42,860 nucleotides of DNA from JBAUHN01 sp049680295 (lineage in GTDB: Bacteria; Pseudomonadota; Alphaproteobacteria; Rhodobacterales; Rhodobacteraceae), in NCBI GenBank assembly GCA_049680295.1, contig JBAUHN010000457.1, positions 1-42,860 on the forward strand. Direction: 5' to 3'. The translations under genes and the position numbers were made by a program. Positions 25,420 to 34,472 of the stretch are shown here, piece after piece; the first letter of the stretch is position 1; each line of letters opens with the position of its first letter. A model generated the notes under the pieces. That model searched no databases. It worked only from the letters and a program-made list of their open reading frames with translations, and was not told where the DNA came from.

Positions 25420-26610
25420 CTAAGATTGAACCACCGGCAGGCTTGTCATCACCTGGTCCATCATTGCCACAACCTCCGGCAGGTAGTGATCCTCATCACC
25501 GTCTTCGTTTTCCAAGACACTAAAGAAAGAGATCGCGGCTTCCTTGTCCGGATTGGTCATCAGCATCTGGCCAGCATATCCGCCGTGGCTGAGGCACTCG
25601 CCTCCGGTGAAAATCTGGTTGTGATAGCGATGTTGACCATCAGTATCTTCAAGAATAGTGCCGCCACTTTTACGCGTTGCCTCGATGAAGTCGGAGTTTC
25701 CGATCATCTCGCCGTTAACGCCGCGACCACCGCGACCAAAGATAAGGCCATAGCGGGCCAGGTCGCGCGCAGTGAGAGATCCGCCCCCGCTGAGAATGGG
25801 GAAGTAGTCGCGATCCATAGAGATGTGGAATGCGTGCTCCAGCCCGGCGGCGTTCGTGATGTCCGCCAACCAATCCTTAAGGTCACGACCGCCAGCGACT
25901 TCGGCGATCCATCCCGCAACATCAGAATTCGCGGATTTATATTGCATGAAGTTGCCGGGATTGCCGGTATCGTCCGACAATATTTCTTTCAGAAAGCTGC
26001 GCATGCTGAAATCATCCTCGCCGACCGGGGGCAACTGCCATCCAAGGCCAACATCACCGCGGCGGTATCCTGTCAGGTCGCTCGCTTTGGTCGGTTTGCG
26101 GTAAGGCGCCAGATAGTCTTCTTCATAATTGTTCGTGACATTCATATCGAGCACGTCCTGAACCGTTACACCGCGATAACCACTGCCGATGTCCGACAGA
26201 TAGGTTTCCACGGTAGCGTCAAGATCAACCTTACCTTCAGCAACAAGGCGGCCGTAAATCAGATTCAGCGTCGTCTTTGTGATGGATTGAATGCTGTGCG
26301 GCATATCAGGCCCGAAATCCGGGGCATACCGCTCAAACAGGATCTTGTCCTTTTGCACAACAACCATCCCACTGAACATGGTTGTCGAGGTCAAGCGCCT
26401 GAGTTCAGGCATCTTGCCAATTCTGTCTTCGAACCGCTTGTAAAGCTGCAGGACATTTTCGGAACGCAAAGTCAGGCCGTAACGGTTCAGTTTGTAAAGG
26501 TTGCGCCAAGCCCAACGTCGGGTGTCGCCCTGGTTGAATTCAGGCTGCCCGTTCTCGGCGGACACCAGATATGGATTCCGAGTCAGAGTCAGTGATGAGT
26601 TACTTGCCAT
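25420..26610 (-). CDS. Beta-lactamase-family serine hydrolase (NylB-like)
   Basis: A 396-aa protein of the class C beta-lactamase/esterase superfamily. The SxxK nucleophile is S109-I-T-K112 in HSIQSITKTTLNL, and the YxN-like tyrosine motif is in FMQYKSANSDVAG. The order and spacing resemble 6-aminohexanoate-dimer hydrolase (NylB) and related esterases (392 aa) more than secreted beta-lactamases, and no signal peptide is seen. An in-frame GTG lies at 26622, but ATG 26610 is preferred. Its neighbours are an XRE regulator and, facing away, a dipeptide-type ABC transporter with two amidases, so hydrolysis of an amide or ester in the same pathway is inferred. Confidence 0.85.
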   Translation of the reverse strand: MASNSSLTLTRNPYLVSAENGQPEFNQGDTRRWAWRNLYKLNRYGLTLRSENVLQLYKRFEDRIGKMPELRRLTSTTMFSGMVVVQKDKILFERYAPDFGPDMPHSIQSITKTTLNLIYGRLVAEGKVDLDATVETYLSDIGSGYRGVTVQDVLDMNVTNNYEEDYLAPYRKPTKASDLTGYRRGDVGLGWQLPPVGEDDFSMRSFLKEILSDDTGNPGNFMQYKSANSDVAGWIAEVAGGRDLKDWLADITNAAGLEHAFHISMDRDYFPILSGGGSLTARDLARYGLIFGRGGRGVNGEMIGNSDFIEATRKSGGTILEDTDGQHRYHNQIFTGGECLSHGGYAGQMLMTNPDKEAAISFFSVLENEDGDEDHYLPEVVAMMDQVMTSLPVVQS

Positions 26611-26622
26611 TGGATAGCCCAC

Positions 26623-26931
26623 TGGGTTTACGCTTCATTGAATGGCCGCTGCAACATGCATGTCGCCCGCAGCCATGAGAGAGCCAGCCGCCAGGATTTC
26701 CCGACGCACGTTCTCTGCTCTCAAGCTTTATCAACACCATGCGTCGCGCAATGGGATTCTGCCTGCTCAGCTTATGCGACTTGCGGCATAAGCGCATCAA
26801 TTAGCATCATATTCCGAAGACATGCGAAGGGCGCTCTGTGCAATGGCGCAGTGCTGTCACACGGTCAAACACCTGCCGCGTGCCTTGCAAATGGATATGA
26901 CGGTCACGCGGATGTAACACAAAAGTGGGTT
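26623..26931. other. Gap without a supportable gene
   Basis: About 300 bases between the XRE gene and the NylB-like gene on the reverse strand. Open frames here lack known motifs. One short reverse frame near 26640-26700 ends in a peptide with an ENVRREILAAGSLMAAG stretch, which is too short to assign. The promoter for the serine hydrolase should lie here, but no clear box was found. Confidence 0.4.
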
Positions 26932-27756
26932 TCAAACTCTTGGGGAAAACCCGAATTCATTTTCGCGATGGGCGTTGTTGATGCCTTCAACGACAATATC
27001 CGGAACTGTTTCGCGGTCTGTGTCCACAATACCACATTGGCCAAGCGCCTCGCGCAGATTTGGCTTCCTGCCAAGATACTTCCAAACCGTCCGTATGCAT
27101 TGGATTTCATGTGGGACCTCGATGTCGGTGCTCATCTGTAGCCCGATCAGGTAATCGGGCGACATATTGACAGCGCCATATAACATATAAACCCACAGGC
27201 TGCGCCCAGCGCCCTGCTCACGTTCATAGACCGTGATGGAGTTAAACGCCTCGGTCGCGAAACCTCTGTATTTGGTCATGGCGGGAACACGGAAGGTTTC
27301 ATTCAGCTTCCGGTCAATGGATCTGGTGACCCATTTGTTATTCTCGCGATAGATGCGAATCAAGCTGCGTACCATCCGGCCTTCTTCCGGTGAGGTGTTA
27401 GCATAGCTATGATAATACCCTTCGTACTGCTCGAGCAGCGCGCTGCCGCTCTCGGATGCATCGGCAATATTGTCAACATTGCTTTCGAACAGCGTTTGAA
27501 CGACACCGAGCTTTGGCGGACGCAGACGAATGATCGCGGCGAACTCTTGATGTGGCAAGTGTATCTCATGATCTTCGAGGCCAAAAAAATCACAGATTCT
27601 ACGCAGGGTCGCCAGCGTTGGTACCGAATAGCCATTCAGGTACTTGTTCACCTGCGTTCTATTGAATTGTCCCTTGCGGCAAATATCTGAAACCGACTTT
27701 CCATAGCTGAAAATCAGGCGAAGGTTGTTCTGGAGGTTGTTTTCCATCATTCCCAT
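26932..27756 (-). CDS. XRE-type helix-turn-helix regulator
   Basis: A 274-aa protein with an N-terminal Cro/C1-type HTH (SVSDICRKGQFNRTQVNKYL, then NGYSVPTLATLRRICDFFGL). A C-terminal domain of about 190 residues follows, with no family I recognise (IDRKLNETFRVPAMTKYRG and MLYGAVNMSPDYLIGLQM are its clearest blocks). ATG 27756 is preferred because AAAAGAG lies six bases upstream; ATGs at 27750 and 27747 are alternatives. It is divergent from the ABC transporter-amidase operon and probably regulates it; the short inverted repeat at 27797-27810 is a candidate site. The effector is unknown. Confidence 0.82.
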   Translation of the reverse strand: MGMMENNLQNNLRLIFSYGKSVSDICRKGQFNRTQVNKYLNGYSVPTLATLRRICDFFGLEDHEIHLPHQEFAAIIRLRPPKLGVVQTLFESNVDNIADASESGSALLEQYEGYYHSYANTSPEEGRMVRSLIRIYRENNKWVTRSIDRKLNETFRVPAMTKYRGFATEAFNSITVYEREQGAGRSLWVYMLYGAVNMSPDYLIGLQMSTDIEVPHEIQCIRTVWKYLGRKPNLREALGQCGIVDTDRETVPDIVVEGINNAHRENEFGFSPRV

Positions 27757-27796
27757 TGATGCTCTTTTATGCTGGATCAAGTCAAGCGGCGCATAT

Positions 27797-27810
27797 CAAC
27801 TCTCAAGTTG
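27797..27810. promoter_or_regulatory. Short inverted repeat in divergent promoter
   Basis: CAACT-CTCA-AGTTG forms a perfect 5-bp dyad about 40 bases upstream of the XRE gene and about 80 bases upstream of the ABC binding-protein gene. It is the only symmetric element noticed in this spacer and may be the XRE operator; short length makes chance occurrence possible. Confidence 0.3.
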
Positions 27811-27888
27811 TCAATATACAGTGCAAAGAGAGCGGCGCTACGTTGGTGGGGCTGACGTATAGGAACAACAACAAGGGTGGGATAAACA

Positions 27889-29424
27889 ATGAATTTTAGT
27901 CAATGGTCACATTTTGGACGGGCCGCGACGCTGGTTGTCGCCGCCAGCTTTGGGACGACATTCGCAACTGAAACCTCTGCTGAATCTATTCGCATTGCCG
28001 TGCCGTCAGGGCCGGGATATCTGGATCCCGCTTATTGGGGATCAACCGTTGATGCACTGTTAATCGACAACCTGTATCCCCACCTTGTCAGGTATGCCCC
28101 AGGCGATGAATGGAACATCGAACTGTCCGCCGCATCCTCGGTCGATACGTCCGATCCGATGAATATCGCGTTTGAACTGAAACCCGGCATCATGTGGACA
28201 GGTGGCTATGGAGAATTGACCGCAGAAGATGTAGAATATTCGTTCGAGCGCCATCTAGATCCGGACGTCGAATCCGGCATCGCGAATGAATTTTCAGCCC
28301 TCAACGAGGTTGAAGTCACCGGCAAATATACCGGCATCATTCGTCTGAACGAACCTTCCGCAACCTTCTGGACCGCGACAGTAGCCTATACCGGCGGCGC
28401 GATCATCTCCAAGGCTGCGGCTGAAGAAGCAGGCGGATATTTCGAGAGCATTCCGGTTGCGACGGCAGCGCCGTACATGCCTGGTGAATTTGACGCTGGC
28501 GGCACCATGAAACTGGTACGCAATCCGGACTGGAATGGTGATAAACCTTACTATGACGAGATCGTGCTGATCCCGATTGCGGATGAAAATGCCTCTGAGC
28601 TGGCCTTTTCCGCAAATGAAATCGATTTTCTGTACACCACATCTGGAAATTACGATGCGCTTGTCGCCAATCCGCCCGCCGATTCGGTGATTGAGCTGAA
28701 ACAGACACTGGCCCCGCTGTTTCTGGGCATTACGTCACAAAATGAAGCATTGCAGGATTATCGGGTCCGGCGCGCAATCCAACTGGCGGTGGACATTCCT
28801 TCGATTTTGCAGGCGACCACGGGCGGTCATGCAAAACAGGCGACAGGTTTCGCGGCCCAAGGGCAAATCGGATATCGCGATCAAGAACCGATCAAACGAG
28901 ATGTGGAACAGGCGCGCGCTCTTCTGGCCGAAGCGGGTGCCGAAGGATTGCAGCTGCGGCTGGATTACACTTACTACACCGAACGCGATACTGCCGCGCA
29001 GATATTGCAGGCCAATCTGGCCGAAGTCGGCATCAGCCTTGATCTGAACGGTCAGGATGAGGCAACTTTCTGGGCCATTGACGATACCCCGGCTGATCAG
29101 CGTCAGCTGCATCTCAAGTCCTGGAACGGGAACCCGGAGCCCGCTTGGATTATGCAATATTTTGTCGAGAACCAGGTCGGGACCTGGAACTGGGAGACAC
29201 ATGTCGATCCTGAGTATGACGAACTATTGGCCCAGGCGACGGTCACCGCAGACGATGCCGCGCGTGGCGAGATCTACAAGAAAATGCAGACAAAGCTGGC
29301 GGATTCCGGAAACTTCATATTCTTGTCGCATGAGCCAACCGTCGTGATCCATCGCAAGGGTATTGAGCCTGGGATGTGGCCTGATGGCAGTGCCTTATTC
29401 GAGCACTTCCGCAAGGCTGAGTAA
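27889..29424 (+). CDS. ABC transporter substrate-binding protein, peptide/nickel type (SBP_bac_5)
   Basis: A 511-aa extracytoplasmic binding protein of the DppA/OppA class (usual length 500-550). The N-terminus is a signal peptide (AATLVVAASFGTTFATETSA). Family blocks include FELKPGIMWTGG, LTAEDVEYSFERHLDP, YRVRRAIQLAVDIPSI and the long C-terminal lobe ending HEPTVVIHRKGIEPGMW. GGGTGGGA precedes the ATG. It heads an operon of two permeases, a fused ATPase, two amidases and an amidohydrolase. The ligand may be a peptide, an acylated amino acid or another amide that the downstream hydrolases attack. Confidence 0.93.
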   Translation: MNFSQWSHFGRAATLVVAASFGTTFATETSAESIRIAVPSGPGYLDPAYWGSTVDALLIDNLYPHLVRYAPGDEWNIELSAASSVDTSDPMNIAFELKPGIMWTGGYGELTAEDVEYSFERHLDPDVESGIANEFSALNEVEVTGKYTGIIRLNEPSATFWTATVAYTGGAIISKAAAEEAGGYFESIPVATAAPYMPGEFDAGGTMKLVRNPDWNGDKPYYDEIVLIPIADENASELAFSANEIDFLYTTSGNYDALVANPPADSVIELKQTLAPLFLGITSQNEALQDYRVRRAIQLAVDIPSILQATTGGHAKQATGFAAQGQIGYRDQEPIKRDVEQARALLAEAGAEGLQLRLDYTYYTERDTAAQILQANLAEVGISLDLNGQDEATFWAIDDTPADQRQLHLKSWNGNPEPAWIMQYFVENQVGTWNWETHVDPEYDELLAQATVTADDAARGEIYKKMQTKLADSGNFIFLSHEPTVVIHRKGIEPGMWPDGSALFEHFRKAE

Positions 29425-29514
29425 TCTACCTGTCGAAGTGAGCGCGGGACGCTCAATACGTTCCGCGCCGCACTTAACGGCGATGCACAGAACTGCAGAA
29501 AAGGTACCACTAAG

Positions 29515-30462
29515 ATGTTGCAATACATCCTGAAACGAACGGCTCTTGGTGCACTGGTTCTGCTGCTGGCGATTTCCAGCCTCTATATGCTGATCCAGGC
29601 AGCACCGGGTGACCCGGCAAGCGCCATGTTGGGTCCGCGAGCTTCGCCTGAACTTAAGGCGGCGATCACAGAACGACTGGGGTTGGACAAGCCAATGCCG
29701 GTGCAGGTGTTCAACTACGTCAGCAGCGTGTTGCAGGGTGATTTTGGGACCGACCTGAAAACCAAACGCCCCGTCTGGGACACGCTGGCATTCCATCTGC
29801 CACGCACAATCGAGCTTTTGGCGGCATCTCTTGTTGTCGTCATAGTTCTCGGAATTCCTCTGGGCTGCATCGCCGCAGTGCGCCGCAACAGCCTGTTTGA
29901 CCGCGCTATAGGCATGTTGTCGGTCAGTGTGATTGCGGTGCCTTCCGTCATTATCGCGATCTTCGGCATGCTGATCTTTGCCGCCGGATTGGGCTGGGTG
30001 CCTGCAATTGGTGCAGGCGAGGACAAAGGCATACTGGGCATCCTGCACCATCTGATACTTCCGGCCTTTGCCGTGGGCATCGGCTGGGTCGGTTATATCG
30101 CGCGGCTGGTCCGTGCATCGATGATCGAGGTGCTGTCCACGAATTATGTGCGCAACGCCCGTGCGTTCGGCTTGTCGGAGCGAAAGATCATTTATCGTTA
30201 CGCATTGCGCATTGCGGTTGCCCCCACGGTAACAGTCATTGGTATTGGTGTAGGTGTCATGTTGGGCAGCGCCGCAATCGTCGAGATCATCTTTGCACGG
30301 CCCGGCATCGGAAAACTGATGTACGAGGCTGTGATCCTGCGAAACTACCCGGTATCGCTGGGGGCGGTTTTGGCGGCTTCGACCATCCTGATCGTGGCGA
30401 CCACGATCTCAGATATCCTCAACGCCCTGATTGATCCCCGCTTTATGGAGTCGGGCGAATGA
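29515..30462 (+). CDS. ABC transporter permease, DppB type
   Basis: A 315-aa inner-membrane permease of the peptide/nickel class. It begins with the typical first helix and motif LQYILKRTALGALVLLLAIS, followed by the periplasmic GDPASAMLGPRASPE and ITERLGLDKPMPVQVFNYV segment. The cytoplasmic EAA loop is NYVRNARAFGLSERKIIYRYAL. Six hydrophobic segments are apparent. The stop overlaps the next permease as ATGA. It forms the heterodimeric channel with the DppC-type protein. Confidence 0.94.
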   Translation: MLQYILKRTALGALVLLLAISSLYMLIQAAPGDPASAMLGPRASPELKAAITERLGLDKPMPVQVFNYVSSVLQGDFGTDLKTKRPVWDTLAFHLPRTIELLAASLVVVIVLGIPLGCIAAVRRNSLFDRAIGMLSVSVIAVPSVIIAIFGMLIFAAGLGWVPAIGAGEDKGILGILHHLILPAFAVGIGWVGYIARLVRASMIEVLSTNYVRNARAFGLSERKIIYRYALRIAVAPTVTVIGIGVGVMLGSAAIVEIIFARPGIGKLMYEAVILRNYPVSLGAVLAASTILIVATTISDILNALIDPRFMESGE

Positions 30463-31337
30463 GCGTCGTTGAAACAAACATTTCGACCCCGCGCGCGGCA
30501 CTTCTCGGCGGTTTCTTACGCCTGATGGCGGATCCGATGGGTGCCATTGGCGTTGTTCTGGTCACGCTGCTGGTGCTGTCAGCGGTGTTTGCCGGCCTGC
30601 TCGCGCCATTTGATCCCGCTGCGATCAATATTCCGGCCAAATTGCAGGCGCCATCCTGGACCCATCTGCTGGGCACTGATCAATTGGGCCGGGATGTTTT
30701 TTCACGTGCGCTTTATGGAGGCCGTATTGCATTGAGTGTCGCGTTGATCTCAACCGCGCTGGCAGTGGGATTTGGTGTTCTTTTGGGCATGATTGCCGGG
30801 TTCGGGCCAAAATGGCTGGACAGCCCTATCGTATTGGCGTTTGACACCGTGCGCGCCTATCCAATGATCATTTTGGCCCTGGCCGTTGGACCGATCTTTG
30901 GCGCGGGGATGAACACTGTCATCGGCATTTTGGTGATCACGTCGATACCCTATTACGGGCGCATCGTGCGTACTTCGGTGATCGCTGCGTCCAAGGCGGA
31001 TTATGTCGAGGCGCTGATGGCCATGGGCATGAGCCGCACACGCATTCTGGCCCGTCACATTCTACCCAATATCATCGGCCCGATTCTGATTCTCGCCTCA
31101 ATGGATATCCCCGTCTTTATTGCCGCCGAAGCCGGACTGAGCTTTCTGGGCGTGGGCGTCAAGCCGCCTGAATCGAGCTGGGGGCTGATCCTTGATGACG
31201 GGTATAAGTTTATCCGCCAGACTTATTGGCTGGTCATCGCGGGTTCCATACCGCTGATCACTGCCACGCTTGGCTTTACCTTTCTGGGCGAGGCGCTGCG
31301 CGACACATTTGATCCGAAACTGCGCAGGGAGGTCTGA
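30459..31337 (+). CDS. ABC transporter permease, DppC type
   Basis: A 292-aa second permease of the peptide/nickel class. Recognisable blocks are HLLGTDQLGRDVFSRALYGG near the first periplasmic loop and the EAA loop ADYVEALMAMGMSRTRIL followed by RHILPNIIGPILI. The C-terminus has GLSFLGVGVKPPESSWG and TLGFTFLGEALRDTFDP, all standard for DppC/OppC. Translationally coupled to the DppB-type gene by ATGA and followed three bases later by the ATPase gene. Confidence 0.94.
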   Translation: MSVVETNISTPRAALLGGFLRLMADPMGAIGVVLVTLLVLSAVFAGLLAPFDPAAINIPAKLQAPSWTHLLGTDQLGRDVFSRALYGGRIALSVALISTALAVGFGVLLGMIAGFGPKWLDSPIVLAFDTVRAYPMIILALAVGPIFGAGMNTVIGILVITSIPYYGRIVRTSVIAASKADYVEALMAMGMSRTRILARHILPNIIGPILILASMDIPVFIAAEAGLSFLGVGVKPPESSWGLILDDGYKFIRQTYWLVIAGSIPLITATLGFTFLGEALRDTFDPKLRREV

Positions 31338-31340
31338 GAC

Positions 31341-33023
31341 ATGGTCGAGCCTTTGCTGGAAGTGCATGAGCTGGCGGTCAAATACGGTTCACTTCCTGCG
31401 GTTAACTGGGCCAGTTTTTCATTGGAACGCAATCGCGTTCTGGGCATTGTCGGCGAAAGCGGGTCGGGCAAATCCACGCTGATCTGGGCGTTGACACGAT
31501 TGTTGCCAGACGTCGCCACGATCACCAGCGGATCAGTCTGGTTCGAAGGGCAAGACCTGTTGCGCATGAAGCCGGATCAGTTGCGTGCTTTGCGTGGCAC
31601 GCGCATCTCCTATATCTCACAGGATCCGATGAGCGCCCTGACCCCTGCGCTGACGATTGGCCAGCAGATGTTGGATGTACTCTACCGCGAGCCGTGGAGC
31701 CAGAAAGAGAAGTGGTCGCGTTGTGTTGATGCGCTTGAGTGGGTCAGCTTGCCCGACCCGGCCGCACGGATGAAAATGTACCCCTACGAATTGTCCGGCG
31801 GTCAACGCCAACGGGTGTCGATCGCCATGGCCTTGATGCTGGAACCTGATCTGGTGATCGCGGACGAACCAACGACAGCACTTGATGCCACGCTTGAGGT
31901 TGAAATCCTTGACCTGTTGCGCCGATTGCAGCAAGAAACCGAAAGCGCGGTGATTTTTGTCACCCATCACCTTGGCGTGGTCTCAAGCCTTTGCGACGAT
32001 GTGCTGGTCATGAACCGGGGGGATATCGTTGAGGCCGGTCTGGTGTCCGAAGTGTTTGCCAACCCTGCCAATGACTACACAAAAATGCTGTTGCGCTGCG
32101 ATCCGGCGCGGATCGACCAGCCTACCCGACGCTTGCCATCCATGGCAGATGATCTGGACAAACCGGTCGAAATTATCACCGGGTCGCCGGATCGGGTGAA
32201 ATCCGATCAATCAGCGGTTCTGGATATCTCTAACCTTTGCGTCAATTTCACCAAGCGCGATATGCTGCCCAAGTGGTTGGGTGGCAAACCACAGCTGATC
32301 CGCGCGGTGCGTGATGTCAGCCTGTCTGTGCGCAAGGGCGAAACCCTGGCGCTGGTTGGTGAAAGCGGGTCTGGCAAGACAACGATTGCGCGGTCTGTTC
32401 TGGGTCTTGTCAGTACGGATAGCGGGGCGGTCACCGTCACCGGGCACATCGTGGAACGTGGCGACAGCCAGATCCTGAAAACCGTGCGCGCCTGTACATC
32501 TATGATGTTCCAGGATCCGGTCGGGTCGCTTAGCCCCCGGGTGACCATAGGCGAGCAGATTCTTGAGCCGCTGATCGTGCAGGGCCGCAGCGATCTGGAT
32601 CGCAGCGTTACGCTGGACCGGTTACTGACCAATGTTGGGCTGCCCAATAGTTTCGCCAACCGCTATCCGCATCAACTGTCAGGTGGACAGGCGCGACGCG
32701 TCGGCGTGGCCCGGGCGCTGGCGCTTGATCCTGAACTGATCATCGCCGATGAACCCACGGCAGGTCTGGATGTTTCGGTACAAGGCGAGGTTCTGAACCT
32801 GCTTAACGAGATACAGGAACGCACTGGCGTGTCGATCCTGATCATCACACATAACATGAGCGTGGTGCGCCACTGCGCCGACCGTGTTGTTGTCTTGCTC
32901 AAGGGCCAAGTGGTGGAAACCGGCCCCTGCGCCCGAATTTTCGCGGCGCCCGAGCATGACTATACCCGCGCATTGATCGCCGCCGCGCACCACGAATTGC
33001 CTGAGTTTACTGAAACGGAGTGA
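31341..33023 (+). CDS. ABC transporter ATPase with two fused nucleotide-binding domains (DppD-DppF type)
   Basis: A 560-aa protein with two complete ABC ATPase domains in one chain. Domain 1 has Walker A GESGSGKS (38-45), signature LSGGQRQR (151-158) and Walker B LVIADEP (171-177). Domain 2 has Walker A GESGSGKT (340-347), signature LSGGQARR (446-453) and Walker B LIIADEP (467-473). A linker of about 40 residues joins them. In E. coli the two halves are separate DppD and DppF proteins. It powers the import system encoded just upstream; such fusions are known in alphaproteobacteria. Confidence 0.95.
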   Translation: MVEPLLEVHELAVKYGSLPAVNWASFSLERNRVLGIVGESGSGKSTLIWALTRLLPDVATITSGSVWFEGQDLLRMKPDQLRALRGTRISYISQDPMSALTPALTIGQQMLDVLYREPWSQKEKWSRCVDALEWVSLPDPAARMKMYPYELSGGQRQRVSIAMALMLEPDLVIADEPTTALDATLEVEILDLLRRLQQETESAVIFVTHHLGVVSSLCDDVLVMNRGDIVEAGLVSEVFANPANDYTKMLLRCDPARIDQPTRRLPSMADDLDKPVEIITGSPDRVKSDQSAVLDISNLCVNFTKRDMLPKWLGGKPQLIRAVRDVSLSVRKGETLALVGESGSGKTTIARSVLGLVSTDSGAVTVTGHIVERGDSQILKTVRACTSMMFQDPVGSLSPRVTIGEQILEPLIVQGRSDLDRSVTLDRLLTNVGLPNSFANRYPHQLSGGQARRVGVARALALDPELIIADEPTAGLDVSVQGEVLNLLNEIQERTGVSILIITHNMSVVRHCADRVVVLLKGQVVETGPCARIFAAPEHDYTRALIAAAHHELPEFTETE

Positions 33024-33032
33024 AGCCTTCAA

Positions 33033-34457
33033 ATGTCCGATCCGGAGCTTTGTTACCTGCCGGCCACCCGGCAGCTTGAAATGTTTCGTGCCTGTGAAAT
33101 TTCACCGGTCGACGTTCTGGACGCGCAAATTGCGCGCGCCCAAGACATCGAGCCTGTGGTCAATGCATTCACCGATACGTTTTTCGATCACGCCCGGGAT
33201 CAGGCGCTGAAAGCTGAAGAAATCTATGTGAACCGTCCGGACGAAGCCCGACCGCTGGAAGGGATAACCGTTGGTATCAAGGACGAAATGGATGTGACCG
33301 GGCAGCGCAACACCAATGGATCGCTGATCTACAAGGACAACATCGCAACCGAAGATCACCCAGTCGCTGCGCGGTTGCGTGACGCAGGTGCCATCTTTCA
33401 CGCGCGCACGACAACGCCGGAATTCTGCTGTGCCTGGGTCACGTCAAGCCGTCTGCATGGCACCACCACCAACCCTTGGAACCGCAAGTTTACCTGTTCG
33501 TCGTCTTCGGGCGGATCTGCGGCATCGCTGGCGGCAGGCACGTCCAGCCTTGCCACGGGATCAGATATCGCCGGGTCAATCCGTGGTCCCGCTGCTGCCT
33601 GTGGCGTCGTTGGATACAAGCCACCCTATGGGCGGGTGCCAGATCAGTCACCCTTCAACCTGGACCCATATAACACCGTGGGCCCTCTGGCGCGACATGC
33701 TGCTGATTGCGCTTTGATGCAGAATGTCATTTCGGGACACCACCCGGCCGACATTGCCTCGTTACGCGAAAAAGTCGACATTCCCCTACGACAAGACGGT
33801 CTAAAGGACTTGAAAATTGCATTCACATTGGATGTGGGCAACGAAGTATTGGCGGACGATGTCCGGGATAACATGATGCGGGTTCTCGACCTGTTGGCGG
33901 ACCTGGGTGCAATTATCGATCCTGTCGATCTGGGCTGGACGCGCGAGACAACCTACGCGGCCCGTGATTATCTGGATTTCGGCCTTGGCACCTACCTGCG
34001 ACACGAGGTTGAGGCGCATCCCGATCTGGTCTGTGATTACACTAAATTTCTGGCCGAACGTTCCAAGACCGCAACTGCCGAAAAGGTCTATCGCGCTCAG
34101 GAACTGGCTGGCGAGATGTACGCCGGTCTGGCACCTGTGCTGGAAGAAGCATTTGCCCTCATTTGCCCGGCATTCATCACTCATGAGGTGCGCGCGGATC
34201 AGGCATTGTGGGACACGATGATAGTCGGTGGGCGCGAGATTGACACCGACTGTGAATTCCATCTGTTGTCACAGTTCAACATGTTGAACCGCTTGCCCGT
34301 GCTGGCCGTGCCAACAGGCATTGCCAAAAGCGGCCTGCCGATGGGCGTCCAGATCATCGCCCGATCCTACGATGATCCGCGTGTGTTCCGCGTAGCCGCC
34401 GCTCTGGAACAGGTGGCGCCCCTATTTGATACCGTCGCACGCCGACCCAATCTCTGA
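33033..34457 (+). CDS. Amidase-signature hydrolase (first of tandem pair)
   Basis: A 474-aa amidase-signature enzyme with the Ser-cisSer-Lys triad: Lys83 in VGIKDEMD, cis-Ser158 in the CSSSSGGS loop and nucleophile Ser182 in GSDIAGSIRGPA. The loop differs from the common GGSSGGS and the second block has A and G in place of the usual GGSIRIPA. It hydrolyses a C-N amide bond in the cytoplasm. GGAG lies upstream of ATG 33033, ten bases after the ATPase stop. It is followed by a paralogue 15 bases later. The NylA-like HGTTTNPWNRKFT context resembles cyclic-amide hydrolases, but the substrate is unproven. Confidence 0.92.
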   Translation: MSDPELCYLPATRQLEMFRACEISPVDVLDAQIARAQDIEPVVNAFTDTFFDHARDQALKAEEIYVNRPDEARPLEGITVGIKDEMDVTGQRNTNGSLIYKDNIATEDHPVAARLRDAGAIFHARTTTPEFCCAWVTSSRLHGTTTNPWNRKFTCSSSSGGSAASLAAGTSSLATGSDIAGSIRGPAAACGVVGYKPPYGRVPDQSPFNLDPYNTVGPLARHAADCALMQNVISGHHPADIASLREKVDIPLRQDGLKDLKIAFTLDVGNEVLADDVRDNMMRVLDLLADLGAIIDPVDLGWTRETTYAARDYLDFGLGTYLRHEVEAHPDLVCDYTKFLAERSKTATAEKVYRAQELAGEMYAGLAPVLEEAFALICPAFITHEVRADQALWDTMIVGGREIDTDCEFHLLSQFNMLNRLPVLAVPTGIAKSGLPMGVQIIARSYDDPRVFRVAAALEQVAPLFDTVARRPNL

Positions 34458-34472
34458 GACAAGGGAAAGTCT

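Noticed and set aside
25330..26595. A 421-codon forward frame opposite the NylB-like hydrolase.
   Set aside because: It lies antisense to a gene with clear SxxK and YKSANSD motifs and its translation has no recognisable domain.
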